Positions 1 to 7,203 are shown, numbered from the stretch's first letter. The stretch is DNA of 17,785 nucleotides from JBEKZQ01 sp049509675 (GCA_049509675.1 JBEKZQ010000062.1:1-17785), one strand, 5' to 3'. Notes: generated by a model from the sequence alone, not told the origin. Translations and numbers: made by a program.

Positions 1-2
1 CC

Positions 3-95
3 GACCACATCAGTGAGACGAAGCCGCTGACCACCTTCTGGAGGGAACGGCCCGCTCGGGCCACCGGCCAACGATCCTACCAGACCACCTCATAG
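3..95 (+). CDS. Possible 3' end of an upstream gene
   Basis: One forward frame is open from the left edge to a TAG at 93-95, giving about 30 residues that end in ATGQRSYQTTS. The other two forward frames close early. It could be the tail of a gene that begins outside the window, but 30 codons can be open by chance in GC-rich DNA and I do not recognise the peptide. A small GC-rich hairpin (GGCCCG at 49-54, CGGGCC at 57-62) lies inside it. Confidence 0.2.
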   Translation, partial: DHISETKPLTTFWRERPARATGQRSYQTTS

Positions 96-149
96 GCGAT
101 GCAAAGTACAACTTGCACCCTCACGGCTGATTGGGGGTCGCGACGCACG

Positions 150-175
150 GCAAACCGCAATTGCAAACCGAAATT
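150..175. promoter_or_regulatory. 13-bp tandem repeat, candidate TA operator
   Basis: GCAAACCGCAATT (150-162) is followed directly by GCAAACCGAAATT (163-175), matching at 12 of 13 positions. The junction also forms the palindrome GCAATTGC (157-164). The repeat lies about 50 bp upstream of the toxin-like gene, just above a possible extended -10 element. Type II antitoxins with an HTH usually bind repeated sites in front of their own operon, so this is a reasonable candidate site for the HTH protein encoded at 477-827. Binding is inferred. Confidence 0.4.
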
Positions 176-201
176 GCTTCATGGCCCCGGATGTTGTGTC
201 T

Positions 202-210
202 TGATACAAT
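202..210 (+). promoter_or_regulatory. Possible extended -10 promoter of the TA operon
   Basis: TGATACAAT fits an extended -10 element (TGn followed by TACAAT at 205-210). There is no good -35 box at the usual distance, which extended -10 promoters can tolerate. Transcription would begin near 217, leaving almost no leader before the ATG at 226. The AAGGAA at 212-217 is a plausible ribosome binding site, but such a start would remove most of it from the transcript. Confidence 0.3.
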
Positions 211-225
211 ACAAGGAACAGCGAG

Positions 226-474
226 ATGGCGTGGCTTCACGTTTTTTGGGACACACAACCGGGCGGCAACGCCGAGCACGTGGCCGAGCACGGCTTGGAC
301 ATAGACGATGTCGAGCATGTTCTGAGGAACCCCGCAGAGTACAATATGAGCCGCAGCACCGGACGCCCGATGGTCTTCGGGTTCACCCCCTCGGGTGAGT
401 ACATCGCGGTGGTTTACGAAGAGTTGGATGAAGACACTGTGTACCCGTTGACCGCCTTTCCAATAGAGGACTGA
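226..474 (+). CDS. BrnT/DUF4258-like toxin candidate
   Basis: This 82-residue protein contains HVAEHGLDIDDVEHVL, followed by a strand-rich half with SRSTGRP and the ending VVYEELDEDTVYPLTAF. This layout matches small BrnT or DUF4258-type proteins, several of which are RNase-like toxins of type II toxin-antitoxin systems. An AAGGAA ribosome binding site lies 8 bases before the ATG. The stop codon is only 2 bases before the ATG of the HTH gene, so the two are almost certainly co-transcribed and translationally linked. That toxin-first order resembles brnT-brnA, but the partner here is an XRE-type HTH protein rather than a BrnA ribbon-helix-helix protein. Toxicity and RNase activity are inferred from family resemblance and gene order, and no catalytic residues were assigned. 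Confidence 0.65.
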   Translation: MAWLHVFWDTQPGGNAEHVAEHGLDIDDVEHVLRNPAEYNMSRSTGRPMVFGFTPSGEYIAVVYEELDEDTVYPLTAFPIED

Positions 475-476
475 CC

Positions 477-827
477 ATGGCCCAAGAGAAACCGCCGAAA
501 CAACTGGCGAAGGAAGCCACGCGCATCATTGGCCGACTGCCCGGCGAAAAGCGTGCGGAACTCGACAGAGTCGTCGCGCAAGTGGAAGACGAGTTGGGCG
601 ACCGCATCAAGGAGGCCAGTCCCGCGCGGATTGCCCTGGCGAAATTGAAGGTGGTTCGTGTGCGTGAGGGGCGCAGCCTGGGCGAGATTGCCGAGAGGGC
701 GGGGATCGACCGTGGGAACCTTAGTAAGTTGGAAAACAACGCCGACAATGTCGAACTCAACACCCTGGCGCGGTTGGCCGACGCCCTCGGTTATGATGTC
801 GTCGTGGACCTCCGCAAACGACCTTAG
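477..827 (+). CDS. XRE-family HTH protein, putative antitoxin
   Basis: The 116-residue protein has a charged, probably helical N-terminal half (about 1-50) and a C-terminal XRE/Cro-type helix-turn-helix (about 60-108), with SLGEIAERAGIDRGNLSKLE as the core. It ends DVVVDLRKRP. The ATG sits 2 bases after the stop of the small toxin-like gene, the arrangement of a type II toxin-antitoxin operon. Its role would be to neutralise the partner and repress the operon, possibly at the tandem repeat at 150-175. The stop codon TAG (825-827) lies inside the terminal inverted repeat of a 98-bp element, so the present C-terminus may have been set by that insertion. It could instead be a stand-alone transcriptional regulator. 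Confidence 0.7.
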   Translation: MAQEKPPKQLAKEATRIIGRLPGEKRAELDRVVAQVEDELGDRIKEASPARIALAKLKVVRVREGRSLGEIAERAGIDRGNLSKLENNADNVELNTLARLADALGYDVVVDLRKRP

Positions 828-922
828 TTTGACTGTATCCTGCACACCACATGTTGTGGTTTTACGGCGAACCGGACCGCAATTAGTAGTGGTTTTTCGT
901 CGAACTGGATACAGTCAAATTA
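825..922. mobile_element. 98-bp element with terminal inverted repeats (MITE-like)
   Basis: The ends are inverted repeats: 825-840 and 907-922 match at 15 of 16 positions, with the perfect core TTTGACTGTATCC / GGATACAGTCAAA (828-840 and 907-919). Inside are two direct copies of a 24-bp unit (853-876 and 886-909, 33-bp period, 20 of 24 identical), the second running into the right terminal repeat. A small hairpin, ACCACA-TGT-TGTGGT, lies at 846-860. No target-site duplication is obvious. The element separates the antitoxin gene from the kinase gene. It looks like a non-autonomous mobile element or the two ends of a collapsed insertion sequence; a large terminator-like structure is the alternative. 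Confidence 0.5.
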
Positions 923-960
923 GTTGGGTGGACGCCAATCAAAACGCGGACGGCATCCCC

Positions 961-1812
961 ATGTTCGACCTCGACTGCCTCATCTTCCCGGCAAGCAGCG
1001 GAACGGCGTACGGCTGCCGTCAATTGGATCCGCCCCAGTGGCAGCAGTTGGCGCAGGACCCGGCCGGACTGCTGTGGCGAAATGTGGATCGGCCCGTCAA
1101 AATTGCCCCGGAAAGCCTGATCGTGGAGGCCGACTTGCCACTCCGCACGGGCCCCAGGCGGATAGCCTACAAGCGCTACCGGCCGCGGAACGGGTGGAAG
1201 GCCTTTTGCAGCCTGTTTCGCACAGCCCGAGCCCTCCGCTCGTGGCGGCTGGCCCAGGTCTTGGCATCGCGGCGCATCCCTACCCCGTTAGCCCTGTTTG
1301 CCTATGTGCCGCATCGTTGGCGGCTGATGGAGCCCTCGTACCTGGCAACGGAGTGGATCGAGGGCGGTGAGAATCTGCACCTCTATGGCTGGCGGCTGGC
1401 CTGGTATCCCAATCGAGAGCGGGCGGCCCGGGCTTCCCGCTGTGCCGAGAGCCTGGGACGCCTGATCGGACTGCTGCACGCGGCCCAAATCGACCATCGC
1501 GACCTCAAAGGGGCTAATCTGATGGTCGTCGAGCGCGGGTCGGACGTGCGCACCTTTCTCGTGGACTTGGATGGCGTGCGTCTGAGGAAGCGACTCGCCT
1601 TCCGCCGTCGCGCGGCAAACCTGGCGCGGCTGGCGGCAGGGCTCTCGGCACATCCCTGGGTGACGCGCTCCGCTTGTTGCCGCTTCTTGCGGGCCTATGC
1701 GGCCCAGTTCCCCTCGGGCGCAGTCGAGTGGAAGCCGCTCTGGCGAGCGGTGGCTACCCGCAGTGGCCGTTTGACTCGCCGCAAACGCCGCCGCGCGGAA
1801 CCCGTGTTGTGA
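961..1812 (+). CDS. WaaP/InaA-like lipopolysaccharide-type kinase
   Basis: From the ATG at 961 the protein has 283 residues with the layout of the Kdo/WaaP kinase-like family. The candidate ATP-binding lysine is in AYKRY (about residue 71). A helix rich in Arg and Trp follows (LRSWRLAQVL), then the hinge TEWIEGGE (130-137), the catalytic loop HRDLKGAN (179-186, catalytic Asp 181), and VDLDGVR (201-207) as the metal-binding DFG equivalent. Known members phosphorylate sugars of lipopolysaccharide or act as envelope kinases; the substrate here is unknown. The C-terminus is strongly basic. The frame is open far upstream and a GTG at 928 is also possible. Only a weak GGACGG precedes 961, so the start is uncertain. 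The neighbouring 98-bp element may have altered the original 5' end. Confidence 0.75.
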   Translation: MFDLDCLIFPASSGTAYGCRQLDPPQWQQLAQDPAGLLWRNVDRPVKIAPESLIVEADLPLRTGPRRIAYKRYRPRNGWKAFCSLFRTARALRSWRLAQVLASRRIPTPLALFAYVPHRWRLMEPSYLATEWIEGGENLHLYGWRLAWYPNRERAARASRCAESLGRLIGLLHAAQIDHRDLKGANLMVVERGSDVRTFLVDLDGVRLRKRLAFRRRAANLARLAAGLSAHPWVTRSACCRFLRAYAAQFPSGAVEWKPLWRAVATRSGRLTRRKRRRAEPVL

Positions 1813-1867
1813 GTCGGCGGGCAGTGGGCGGCCGTGAAGGGCGGCAAGCTGGAAATGGATGTGCGCC

Positions 1868-1920
1868 GTACTCCTCTCGCTCCGCGAGAGGTCTGACATC
1901 TCGCGGAGCGAGATGAGCAC
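1868..1920. repeat. Twin-hairpin repeat, copy 1
   Basis: Two adjacent perfect hairpins, CCTCTCGCTCCGCGAGAGG (1873-1891) and CATCTCGCGGAGCGAGATG (1897-1915), are joined by TCTGA. The outer bases GTACTC and GAGCAC are nearly complementary. A second copy lies at 7144-7197. This one sits between the convergent kinase and diguanylate cyclase genes, where it could act as a two-way terminator, although neither hairpin is followed by a run of T. Confidence 0.85.
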
Positions 1921-1937
1921 AAGTGGCACGCCACACT

Positions 1938-2909
1938 TCAACTCGGTTGGCCGTCGGCCGGCGCCGCTTCGCCGTGTTCCGCAACCAGGACGCCTGCGAC
2001 GGCCGGTTCCAAAGGGCGGGAATCGAAGATCGATTCGCACTTCTCGCCGTTGTGGCGGAAGACGCAGTTCCGTCCCGCCGTCTTGGCCGTATAGAGCGCG
2101 TCGTCGGCGCGGGCGATCAGCGAGTCCTGCGTATCACCGTCGTGCGACATGGCCACGCCCGCACTCACGGTTATGTCCAGTTTCTGCTCGACGTGGGCCC
2201 GCAGCCGCTCGGCCAGGATGCTGGCGCCGTCCAGTTCCGTTTGCGGCATGACGACGACGAACTCTTCGCCGCCGTAGCGCGCCAGGACGTCGGTTTCGCG
2301 CAGGACTTCGTCGAAGACGCGGGCCAGGTTGCGCAGCACGGTGTCGCCGTACACGTGCCCCTCTTTGTCGTTGACGGCCTTGAAATGGTCGATGTCGAAC
2401 ATCGCCACGGCGAAGGGCACCTGGTAGCGGTTCTTCATGGCCAACTGGATGGAGAGCGTGTCGTCCAGTCCGCGGCGATTGTTGACGCCCGTGAGCGGAT
2501 CGGTGCGGACCTCGGTGAAGGTCATCAGGTTCGCGCTCTGCTGGCGGAGCTCATCGTAGGCGCTGGCCACCTTGGCGGCCAGCCGGAGGGTGGGCTTGAG
2601 GATCTCTTCGGTCTCGCGGCACAGTTCCTTCCAGGGGGCGTCGTCATTGTCCGCACCCAGTCGGCCCACGCGCTCGCGGAACTTGCTCACGCTGGCGTGA
2701 TGGGCCGCGAGGTTCTTGCGCAGGTCCCAAGCGATTTTTTCCAATTCGGCCGCCACCATCTGCGCACGGCGCAATTCGCGCCGCGAGCGGTTCGCCACGT
2801 CGCCTCGCGCCAGGGAGCGGCGGCAGCCGAACACGTAACCGATGGTCGCCACGATCGCCAGGGCCAACGGCACCGGCATGGGGATAGTCCACAGATCGGC
2901 AATTAACAC
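1938..2909 (-). CDS. Membrane-anchored GGDEF diguanylate cyclase
   Basis: The product is 323 residues and should make cyclic di-GMP from two GTP. The N-terminus has one membrane segment (about 10-29, PVPLALAIVATIGYVFG), then a charged helical linker, then a GGDEF domain. The domain shows DPLTGVNNRR (137-146), FDIDHFK with the metal-binding Asp (171-177), and an intact GGEEF active site (213-217). RETD at 204-207, five residues before GGEEF, is a typical RxxD product-inhibition site. No sensory domain is recognised. I chose GTG at 2907-2909 because GGGAGG lies 5 bases upstream and the resulting protein begins just before the membrane segment. GTG at 2957 and ATG at 2951 are in frame but have only a weak AGG upstream. 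Activity is very likely; the regulated process is not visible. Confidence 0.9.
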   Translation of the reverse strand: MLIADLWTIPMPVPLALAIVATIGYVFGCRRSLARGDVANRSRRELRRAQMVAAELEKIAWDLRKNLAAHHASVSKFRERVGRLGADNDDAPWKELCRETEEILKPTLRLAAKVASAYDELRQQSANLMTFTEVRTDPLTGVNNRRGLDDTLSIQLAMKNRYQVPFAVAMFDIDHFKAVNDKEGHVYGDTVLRNLARVFDEVLRETDVLARYGGEEFVVVMPQTELDGASILAERLRAHVEQKLDITVSAGVAMSHDGDTQDSLIARADDALYTAKTAGRNCVFRHNGEKCESIFDSRPLEPAVAGVLVAEHGEAAPADGQPS

Positions 2910-3111
2910 GATCGCCTCCCGAGAAACAGCTACGCGGGGGTCCCAGAGCATTGACACTTCGCCTAATGAACTCTAGGTCACAAAAATACATTCGCAAGAA
3001 CATATTCAATGTACTTTGAGGATGTAACACGAATGAGGTATGCGCAATCCTGCCCCCTCGCTGCCCAGGAGAACTGCAAAGTCTAACGCGAAGGCACCCA
3101 GAGGGTACCCG

Positions 3112-3173
3112 GGTCCATGTTTTCGCTCGTAAGTTCGGCCAAATGGCAATGCCTATCAGCCGAAAAATGGACC
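3112..3173. repeat. Nested palindromic repeat
   Basis: GGTCCATGTTTTCG (3112-3125) pairs with CGAAAAATGGACC (3161-3173), leaving one bulged base. Inside it TTCGGC (3134-3139) pairs with GCCGAA (3159-3164), and GGCA-A-TGCC (3145-3153) forms the tip. The element could form one long hairpin. It lies upstream of the DUF1571 gene and is not shared with the other repeats in the window. Confidence 0.6.
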
Positions 3174-3240
3174 AGACCCCGACTTCGCGGTTCTCCTGCT
3201 TCGGCTGCCCGCCGGGCTCCCAACATTCGCCCCGGCGCGG

Positions 3241-3246
3241 TAAAAT
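3241..3246 (+). promoter_or_regulatory. Possible -10 element for the DUF1571 gene
   Basis: TAAAAT lies 35 bases before the start codon at 3282, inside the small palindrome GGTA-AAA-TACC (3239-3249). No clear -35 box is found 16-18 bases upstream, so this is only a weak candidate. Confidence 0.25.
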
Positions 3247-3281
3247 ACCCTACCGATTGCGACCACGGATACCAGCAAGAC

Positions 3282-4175
3282 ATGAGTTTACAAAGATCAA
3301 TAGCCTGTCGGCGAGTTTCTTGGACGGCAGTTTGCCTGGCGCTTGGGCTGCCGCTGATCGGGTGCAACACGGGGCGAAGCGAAGTGCCGGCCGACGAGGC
3401 GGCCAAGCCCACCCGGTTCACCCCCGCGTCCCAGAGTACCCAGGCAGTGGCCCAAACCAAGTCGCTCGGCGACGATCCGGCCTTCGCTGCCACCCTGGAG
3501 CGGTTGGAAAAGGCGCTGCACTCCGCCGAGAAGCTCCGCGACTACTCGGCCCTGTTGGTTTCCCGCGAGAAAATCGGCGATCAACTCGCCGACCGTGCCC
3601 TGTTCGTCAAAATCCGCCACGAGCCGTTCAGCGTCTACGCCTATGTGCTGGCCCCGGACAGTCAAAAAGGCGAGGAAGCGATTTACGTGGCCGGCAAGAA
3701 CGACGGAAAGGTGTTGGCCCATAGCACGGGCCTGACCGGCTGGACGTTGGGCACGCTATCGCTGGCCCCCGATAGCCAGGTCTTCATGCGGAGCCAGCGT
3801 TCGCCGATCCTCGACATCGGCATCCTCAACCTTTGCCGCCGCTGGGTCGATCGGGCCAGGAAAGAGAGCAAGCAAAAGGCCTGCGGCGAATACCTGACCA
3901 AGACCGTTGCCGGCGCGAAGCTCAACGGTCGCTCCTGCACGTGCATCGAGGTGGTGCATCCGCGGCGGGCCGAGCGGTTCCGCTTTTATGCCGGCCGGTT
4001 CTTCATCGATGACCAACTCGGCGTACCGCTGCACTACGAGGCCTATGACTGGCCCGCGCGGCCCGGGACATCAGCCGAACTGTTGGAAGAATACTCGTAC
4101 CTGGATGTTCTGCCGAACCAGGGTTTCACGGACGCCGACTTCGACGCGCAGAACCCCAAGTACGGGTTCAAGTAA
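3282..4175 (+). CDS. DUF1571-family lipoprotein
   Basis: The 297-residue product begins with a lipoprotein signal peptide: basic start, hydrophobic stretch, and lipobox LIGC with the lipidated Cys at about residue 28. A short disordered region follows. The DUF1571 part begins near residue 70 with the family-like segments YSALLVSREKIGDQL, VKIRHEPFSVYAYVL, YVAGKNDGKVLAHSTG and ILDIGILNLCRR, and ends near EEYSYLDVLPNQGFTDADFD. The family is common in planctomycetes; its biochemical role is unknown, but its members appear to be envelope-associated. The start was placed at 3282 because it yields the signal peptide, whereas the open frame back to 3117 does not. The ribosome binding site is weak (AGCAAG). 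The gene stands alone and ends in a long inverted repeat before the convergent TPR gene. Confidence 0.85.
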   Translation: MSLQRSIACRRVSWTAVCLALGLPLIGCNTGRSEVPADEAAKPTRFTPASQSTQAVAQTKSLGDDPAFAATLERLEKALHSAEKLRDYSALLVSREKIGDQLADRALFVKIRHEPFSVYAYVLAPDSQKGEEAIYVAGKNDGKVLAHSTGLTGWTLGTLSLAPDSQVFMRSQRSPILDIGILNLCRRWVDRARKESKQKACGEYLTKTVAGAKLNGRSCTCIEVVHPRRAERFRFYAGRFFIDDQLGVPLHYEAYDWPARPGTSAELLEEYSYLDVLPNQGFTDADFDAQNPKYGFK

Positions 4176-4179
4176 AAGA

Positions 4180-4261
4180 GGGATTGGGGATTAGGGATTG
4201 GGCGCAAGCGAATTGAGGCTGGGACCTTGGCGTCAGCTTCTAATCCCTAATCCCTATTCCC
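4180..4261. terminator. Inverted repeat between convergent genes, likely bidirectional terminator
   Basis: The left arm (4180-4199, repeated GGGATT/GGGGATTA units) pairs with the right arm (4242-4261, repeated TAATCCC units) at 18 of 20 positions, around a 42-base spacer. It begins 5 bases after the DUF1571 stop and ends 12 bases before the stop of the opposing TPR gene, so it could end transcription from both sides. Each arm is itself a short tandem repeat with a 7-bp period. A role as a dispersed repeat family is also possible. Confidence 0.6.
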
Positions 4262-4273
4262 TATCCCTTCCTC

Positions 4274-6265
4274 TCACCGCACCGTGCCGGCCTGATTCTT
4301 GGTGGCCATGGCCTGGTAGCGGTCGGCCTTTTCCGCTTCGCCCAACTGGCGATGCATCCAGGCGAGATTGTTGTAGGGAACGACCAGGGCGGTTGTGTCG
4401 GAAGCACCGCGCCGCATGGCCTGCTCCATCAATCCCACGCCCCGCTCGGTGAGCGTGATGGCTTTCTGGTGCTGTCCCGTCTTCCAGTACGAGACGCCCA
4501 TGGCCACCAGCGTTTCCCCATGCCGGCCCAACTCAAAGAAAGCCTCGCGGGTCAACGGCCTTTCGAATAGCGGCAGGGCCTTGTCGAACCACGCCACGGC
4601 CGTGCGATGATTGTCTTCACGAATGGCGTGGATCGCTCCCAGGCGGAAATAGAGCCGGCCCAGAAAGTACGCGTTCATGGGCGAGCGGTCCTGCCGCTTG
4701 CTGCGCTCGATGTACTCGACGGCCAACTCGCCGTATTTCAGCGCCGCATCGTGATCGGAGCGGGCCTGATAGATCTGTAGGGCGTCGTACAGGGCCAGGC
4801 CCAGCTCCCACTGGATCTCTGCCTTGCGGCTGGGGACGGTTGCCGCCGCGATCAGGGCGTCGCCGCTGCGGATCGCCTCCTGGGCCCAATGGGCCGGCTC
4901 GAGGCTGCCGCGCAAACCCACGCACGCGCCCAAGGCGCGGGTGGCGACGCGGAAGCGATAGACCTCGCTGCCTTCCTCATTCTTGATCAGGTCCTCGGCG
5001 AAGGTCGATGCCTTGTCGAGCCAGATCTCGACCACCTTGTCTTTCTGCCGCCAACTGCCCCAGGCAATGGCATGGGCGCCGCCCAGGTGCGCGTCGACCA
5101 GCACTTCCTTGGCGGCGGTGCGAACGGCCGGATGCTTGCTGGCGACGACGGCGCCGGCCTCCTGAATCGCGCTTGAGTAGTAGTCGGCCGCCTGCTTGTA
5201 GTTGGGCGTCAAACCCGAGGCCGCCAGGTCGCCCAGCAGGCACAGTGCGCGGGCCTTGACGTACGGGCGCTGGGCACCCAGTTCCAGCGCTTTGCGGGCT
5301 TCCGCGGTGGCTTCCGTCAACTCGCCGGCTTGGCTGAGGAATTGGGCCCGGGTGGCCCGATAGCGGCCCTCTTTCGGGTCCAGTCGCACTGCCTCGGCCG
5401 TGTCGGCGGCCGCCTTCTCCAGTTCGCCCATGGCCGCCAGGGCCCGGCTCCGCAACCAATGCGCGCGGGCGTTGTCGGGCTGGAGCTTCAAGGCCTCATC
5501 CAGGTCGTGCAGGCTGGCGTCGTAACGGCTGTCGAGATTCGCCTCGGCACGCAATATGAACGGCTCGGCCGTGACCGGTTCCAGAACAATGTGCGTGATC
5601 TTCATGGGCCCCTTGCCCGGCTGCTGGCCGGGCTCGAAGGCAAAGGAGATGCCGCGCTCCGGATAGACCTGCCCCAGCACCTCGCCCAGATCGCTGGAAA
5701 TCAAGGCCGGCTGGATCTTGTCCAAGTCGAGTTGTTGGGCAACCTTGTCGGCAAGGAAACTGTGATCGAAACGAATGATGATCGAAGTCACCTTGTTGGC
5801 AAAATAACTGACTTCCACGCGATCGAAGGGCTGCACGGCGTGCAACTGCACGATCGTCTTGTCCTGTTCGCGGCTTTGCCGGGCCGGCCCCCAAGCCTTG
5901 CGGACGTCCTCCATCGTGCTCTCGCCGGGAGTGACTCCCCTGAGGCTGGCGACTTCGACATGTGTCGGGTCGGCGTGCTTTGCGGCTGAGGGCGAATCGG
6001 CCTTCTCCTCAGCGGCCGGTTTGGGCTCGGCCGGAATGGGCGTGGCCGGCGTGGGCTCGGCCGGAATAGGTTCGGCCGCAGTCGGCGCCGCAGCAGGGGC
6101 CGCATGGGGAGCGATGGTCGCGGGCGGCTCTGTGGGCAGTTCGGCCAAAGCGGCCGGTTCCTTCGTCGATCGCAGCGTCTGGGCCGCAGCCGGACTGGCC
6201 AGGGCCCAGAACAGTGTGCAACACAGAAAACACCTTGCTACCACGCCTAGAGATTGCAGTCGCAT
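4274..6265 (-). CDS. Secreted TPR-repeat protein with Pro/Ala-rich linker
   Basis: From the ATG at 6263-6265 the protein has 663 residues. The start is fixed by a strong AAGGAGGA (6271-6278) five bases upstream, not by the longer frame back to 6313. A signal peptide (1-29, ending SPAAA-Q) is followed by a Pro/Ala-rich disordered linker (about 52-84) with repeated PAEP units. Next is a domain of roughly 130 residues (102-234) beginning LRGVTPGESTMEDVRKAWGPA, which resembles the BamE/SmpA-type 'G-x-T-xx-DVxxxxG' start. TPR-like helical pairs follow from about 234 to the C-terminus, with the clearest unit near SLHDLDEALKLQPDNARAHWLR. It probably works as a periplasmic scaffold. It has no co-directional neighbour, and its partners are unknown. 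Confidence 0.85.
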   Translation of the reverse strand: MRLQSLGVVARCFLCCTLFWALASPAAAQTLRSTKEPAALAELPTEPPATIAPHAAPAAAPTAAEPIPAEPTPATPIPAEPKPAAEEKADSPSAAKHADPTHVEVASLRGVTPGESTMEDVRKAWGPARQSREQDKTIVQLHAVQPFDRVEVSYFANKVTSIIIRFDHSFLADKVAQQLDLDKIQPALISSDLGEVLGQVYPERGISFAFEPGQQPGKGPMKITHIVLEPVTAEPFILRAEANLDSRYDASLHDLDEALKLQPDNARAHWLRSRALAAMGELEKAAADTAEAVRLDPKEGRYRATRAQFLSQAGELTEATAEARKALELGAQRPYVKARALCLLGDLAASGLTPNYKQAADYYSSAIQEAGAVVASKHPAVRTAAKEVLVDAHLGGAHAIAWGSWRQKDKVVEIWLDKASTFAEDLIKNEEGSEVYRFRVATRALGACVGLRGSLEPAHWAQEAIRSGDALIAAATVPSRKAEIQWELGLALYDALQIYQARSDHDAALKYGELAVEYIERSKRQDRSPMNAYFLGRLYFRLGAIHAIREDNHRTAVAWFDKALPLFERPLTREAFFELGRHGETLVAMGVSYWKTGQHQKAITLTERGVGLMEQAMRRGASDTTALVVPYNNLAWMHRQLGEAEKADRYQAMATKNQAGTVR

Positions 6266-6553
6266 CGCGTTCCTCCTTGAACGCCGGCAAGCGGGACCCG
6301 GGAAACCCGCCATTAGAATCGGTCCCGAGCCTGCTTGATTCGTGGAAATACAGTATTCGCGTGGCAGTCTACCTGGGAAGTTCGGCCTAAGTCTATATGT
6401 ATTTCGATAATTTGGGCCGATTCAGCCTTGTAGACCGTCCAAGTCCCGATAGTTTCGCTATTTCACGACAAACAGCACGCCACAACGGGTTGTATACATG
6501 TCCACCTATAGGGTTGGTCAAGCGCAGCGAGCCCCACCGTTTCTGGCTCTTCC

Positions 6554-6594
6554 GGTCTTGCGTGCAAGACCTGAGAAACACGGCCTTCAGGCCG
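6554..6594. repeat. Paired hairpin with TGAGAAACA linker
   Basis: Two adjacent hairpins, GGTCTTGC-GT-GCAAGACC (6554-6571) and CGGCCT-TC-AGGCCG (6581-6594), are joined by TGAGAAACA (6572-6580). The same hairpin-linker-hairpin plan, with a similar linker, recurs at 6819-6871 and 7204-7264. Confidence 0.65.
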
Positions 6595-6740
6595 ACGACG
6601 ATCTCGCGTAGCTCGCCGAGATTGAGAGGTAGTGCCGCCATCCCGGCCGTCAGTCACAGGCTGGAAGCCACTGCTACGTGTCGCGCATCGCAACCTTGCA
6701 GTTCTCTTGGAAAATTTTTCACGAATTTTGCGCAAGTCGC

Positions 6741-6769
6741 TTGACATACCCGCCGCAATCTGATAAGAT
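6741..6769 (+). promoter_or_regulatory. Near-consensus sigma-70 promoter
   Basis: TTGACA (6741-6746) and TAAGAT (6764-6769) are separated by exactly 17 bases. It is the best sigma-70-type promoter found in the window. Transcription should begin near 6776. The next gene on this strand starts 510 bases further on, so the transcript would have a long leader full of hairpins, or the promoter drives a separate non-coding RNA. Confidence 0.6.
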
Positions 6770-6784
6770 AGAGTGCTGTGCTAC

Positions 6785-6900
6785 TGGTCTGTCCATTTCG
6801 ACATTACCGGTCGGGTGCCACTGCTGGCTTGTCCAGCAGTGCTGGAAACACGGTTGGGCAAGCCAACCGTGGCACCCGTAAACTCAAGTTGGACAGACCA
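6785..6900. repeat. Nested cruciform-like repeat
   Basis: An outer inverted repeat (6785-6795 with 6890-6900, core TGGTCTGTCCA) encloses a second one (CGGGTGCCAC at 6812-6821, GTGGCACCCG at 6869-6878). Inside are two hairpins, CACTGCTGG/CCAGCAGTG (6819-6841) and CACGGTTGG/CCAACCGTG (6849-6871), joined by CTGGAAA. The two inner stems overlap the second arm pair, so alternative folds are possible. It lies directly downstream of the sigma-70 promoter. Confidence 0.75.
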
Positions 6901-7143
6901 CTACCCAATTGTCACAAATAGCCCAAAAAAACAGGCAGCGCGAACGCTAACTCCTGGTCCGCCAACGAATTGGGCGTCTGGGGGATCGACCAGGAGCGGG
7001 CGTTTTGCCCAGGAATGGGTCGTCTTTCGCGACTTTGTCGGTGCGGATGTCTAGCGAACCGCGCCGGGGCTGCCCAAAGTTTCCTCTCTGCTCTCTCTTC
7101 GCTCGTCTCCCGGCGCAACCGACCTCGCCGCGAAGGATCCAAA

Positions 7144-7197
7144 GTACTCCTCTCGCTCCGCGAGAGGTCTGACATCTCGCTCCAGCGAGATGAGTAC
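7144..7197. repeat. Twin-hairpin repeat, copy 2
   Basis: This repeats the element at 1868-1920: CCTCTCGC/GCGAGAGG (7149-7167), linker TCTGA, then CATCTCGC/GCGAGATG (7173-7192). The outer GTACTC and GAGTAC are perfectly complementary in this copy. The second loop is TCCA here and GGA in copy 1; otherwise the core is almost identical. It lies in the leader of the PEP-CTERM gene. Confidence 0.85.
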
Positions 7198-7203
7198 GTC
7201 AGG

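Larger units (their letters stand above)
2910..3281. other. Divergent intergenic region
   Basis: This stretch separates the diguanylate cyclase (-) from the DUF1571 lipoprotein (+). It holds the ribosome binding site of the cyclase (2915-2920), an AT-rich patch around 2975-3015, a nested palindromic repeat (3112-3173) and a possible -10 element (3241-3246). An open frame continues upstream of the lipoprotein start to 3117, but it runs through the palindrome and has no coding character, so I treat it as non-coding. Confidence 0.6.

Noticed and set aside
658..960. Upstream extension of the kinase frame overlapping the antitoxin gene
   Set aside because: It lies out of frame inside the HTH gene and runs through the 98-bp element. 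The translated residues have no kinase-like character.
1923..2906. Long forward open frame opposite the diguanylate cyclase
   Set aside because: It is the complement of a clear GGDEF gene in GC-rich DNA and shows no recognisable domain.
3117..3281. Longer start for the DUF1571 lipoprotein
   Set aside because: It would bury the lipoprotein signal peptide 55 residues inside the protein and translate the nested palindrome.
6397..6744. Forward open frame of 115 codons in the repeat-rich region
   Set aside because: It runs through the paired-hairpin repeat, has no ribosome binding site and shows no recognisable domain.
1868..7197. CRISPR array
   Set aside because: The repeats are palindromic, only two copies 5 kb apart exist, and there are no regular spacers or cas genes.
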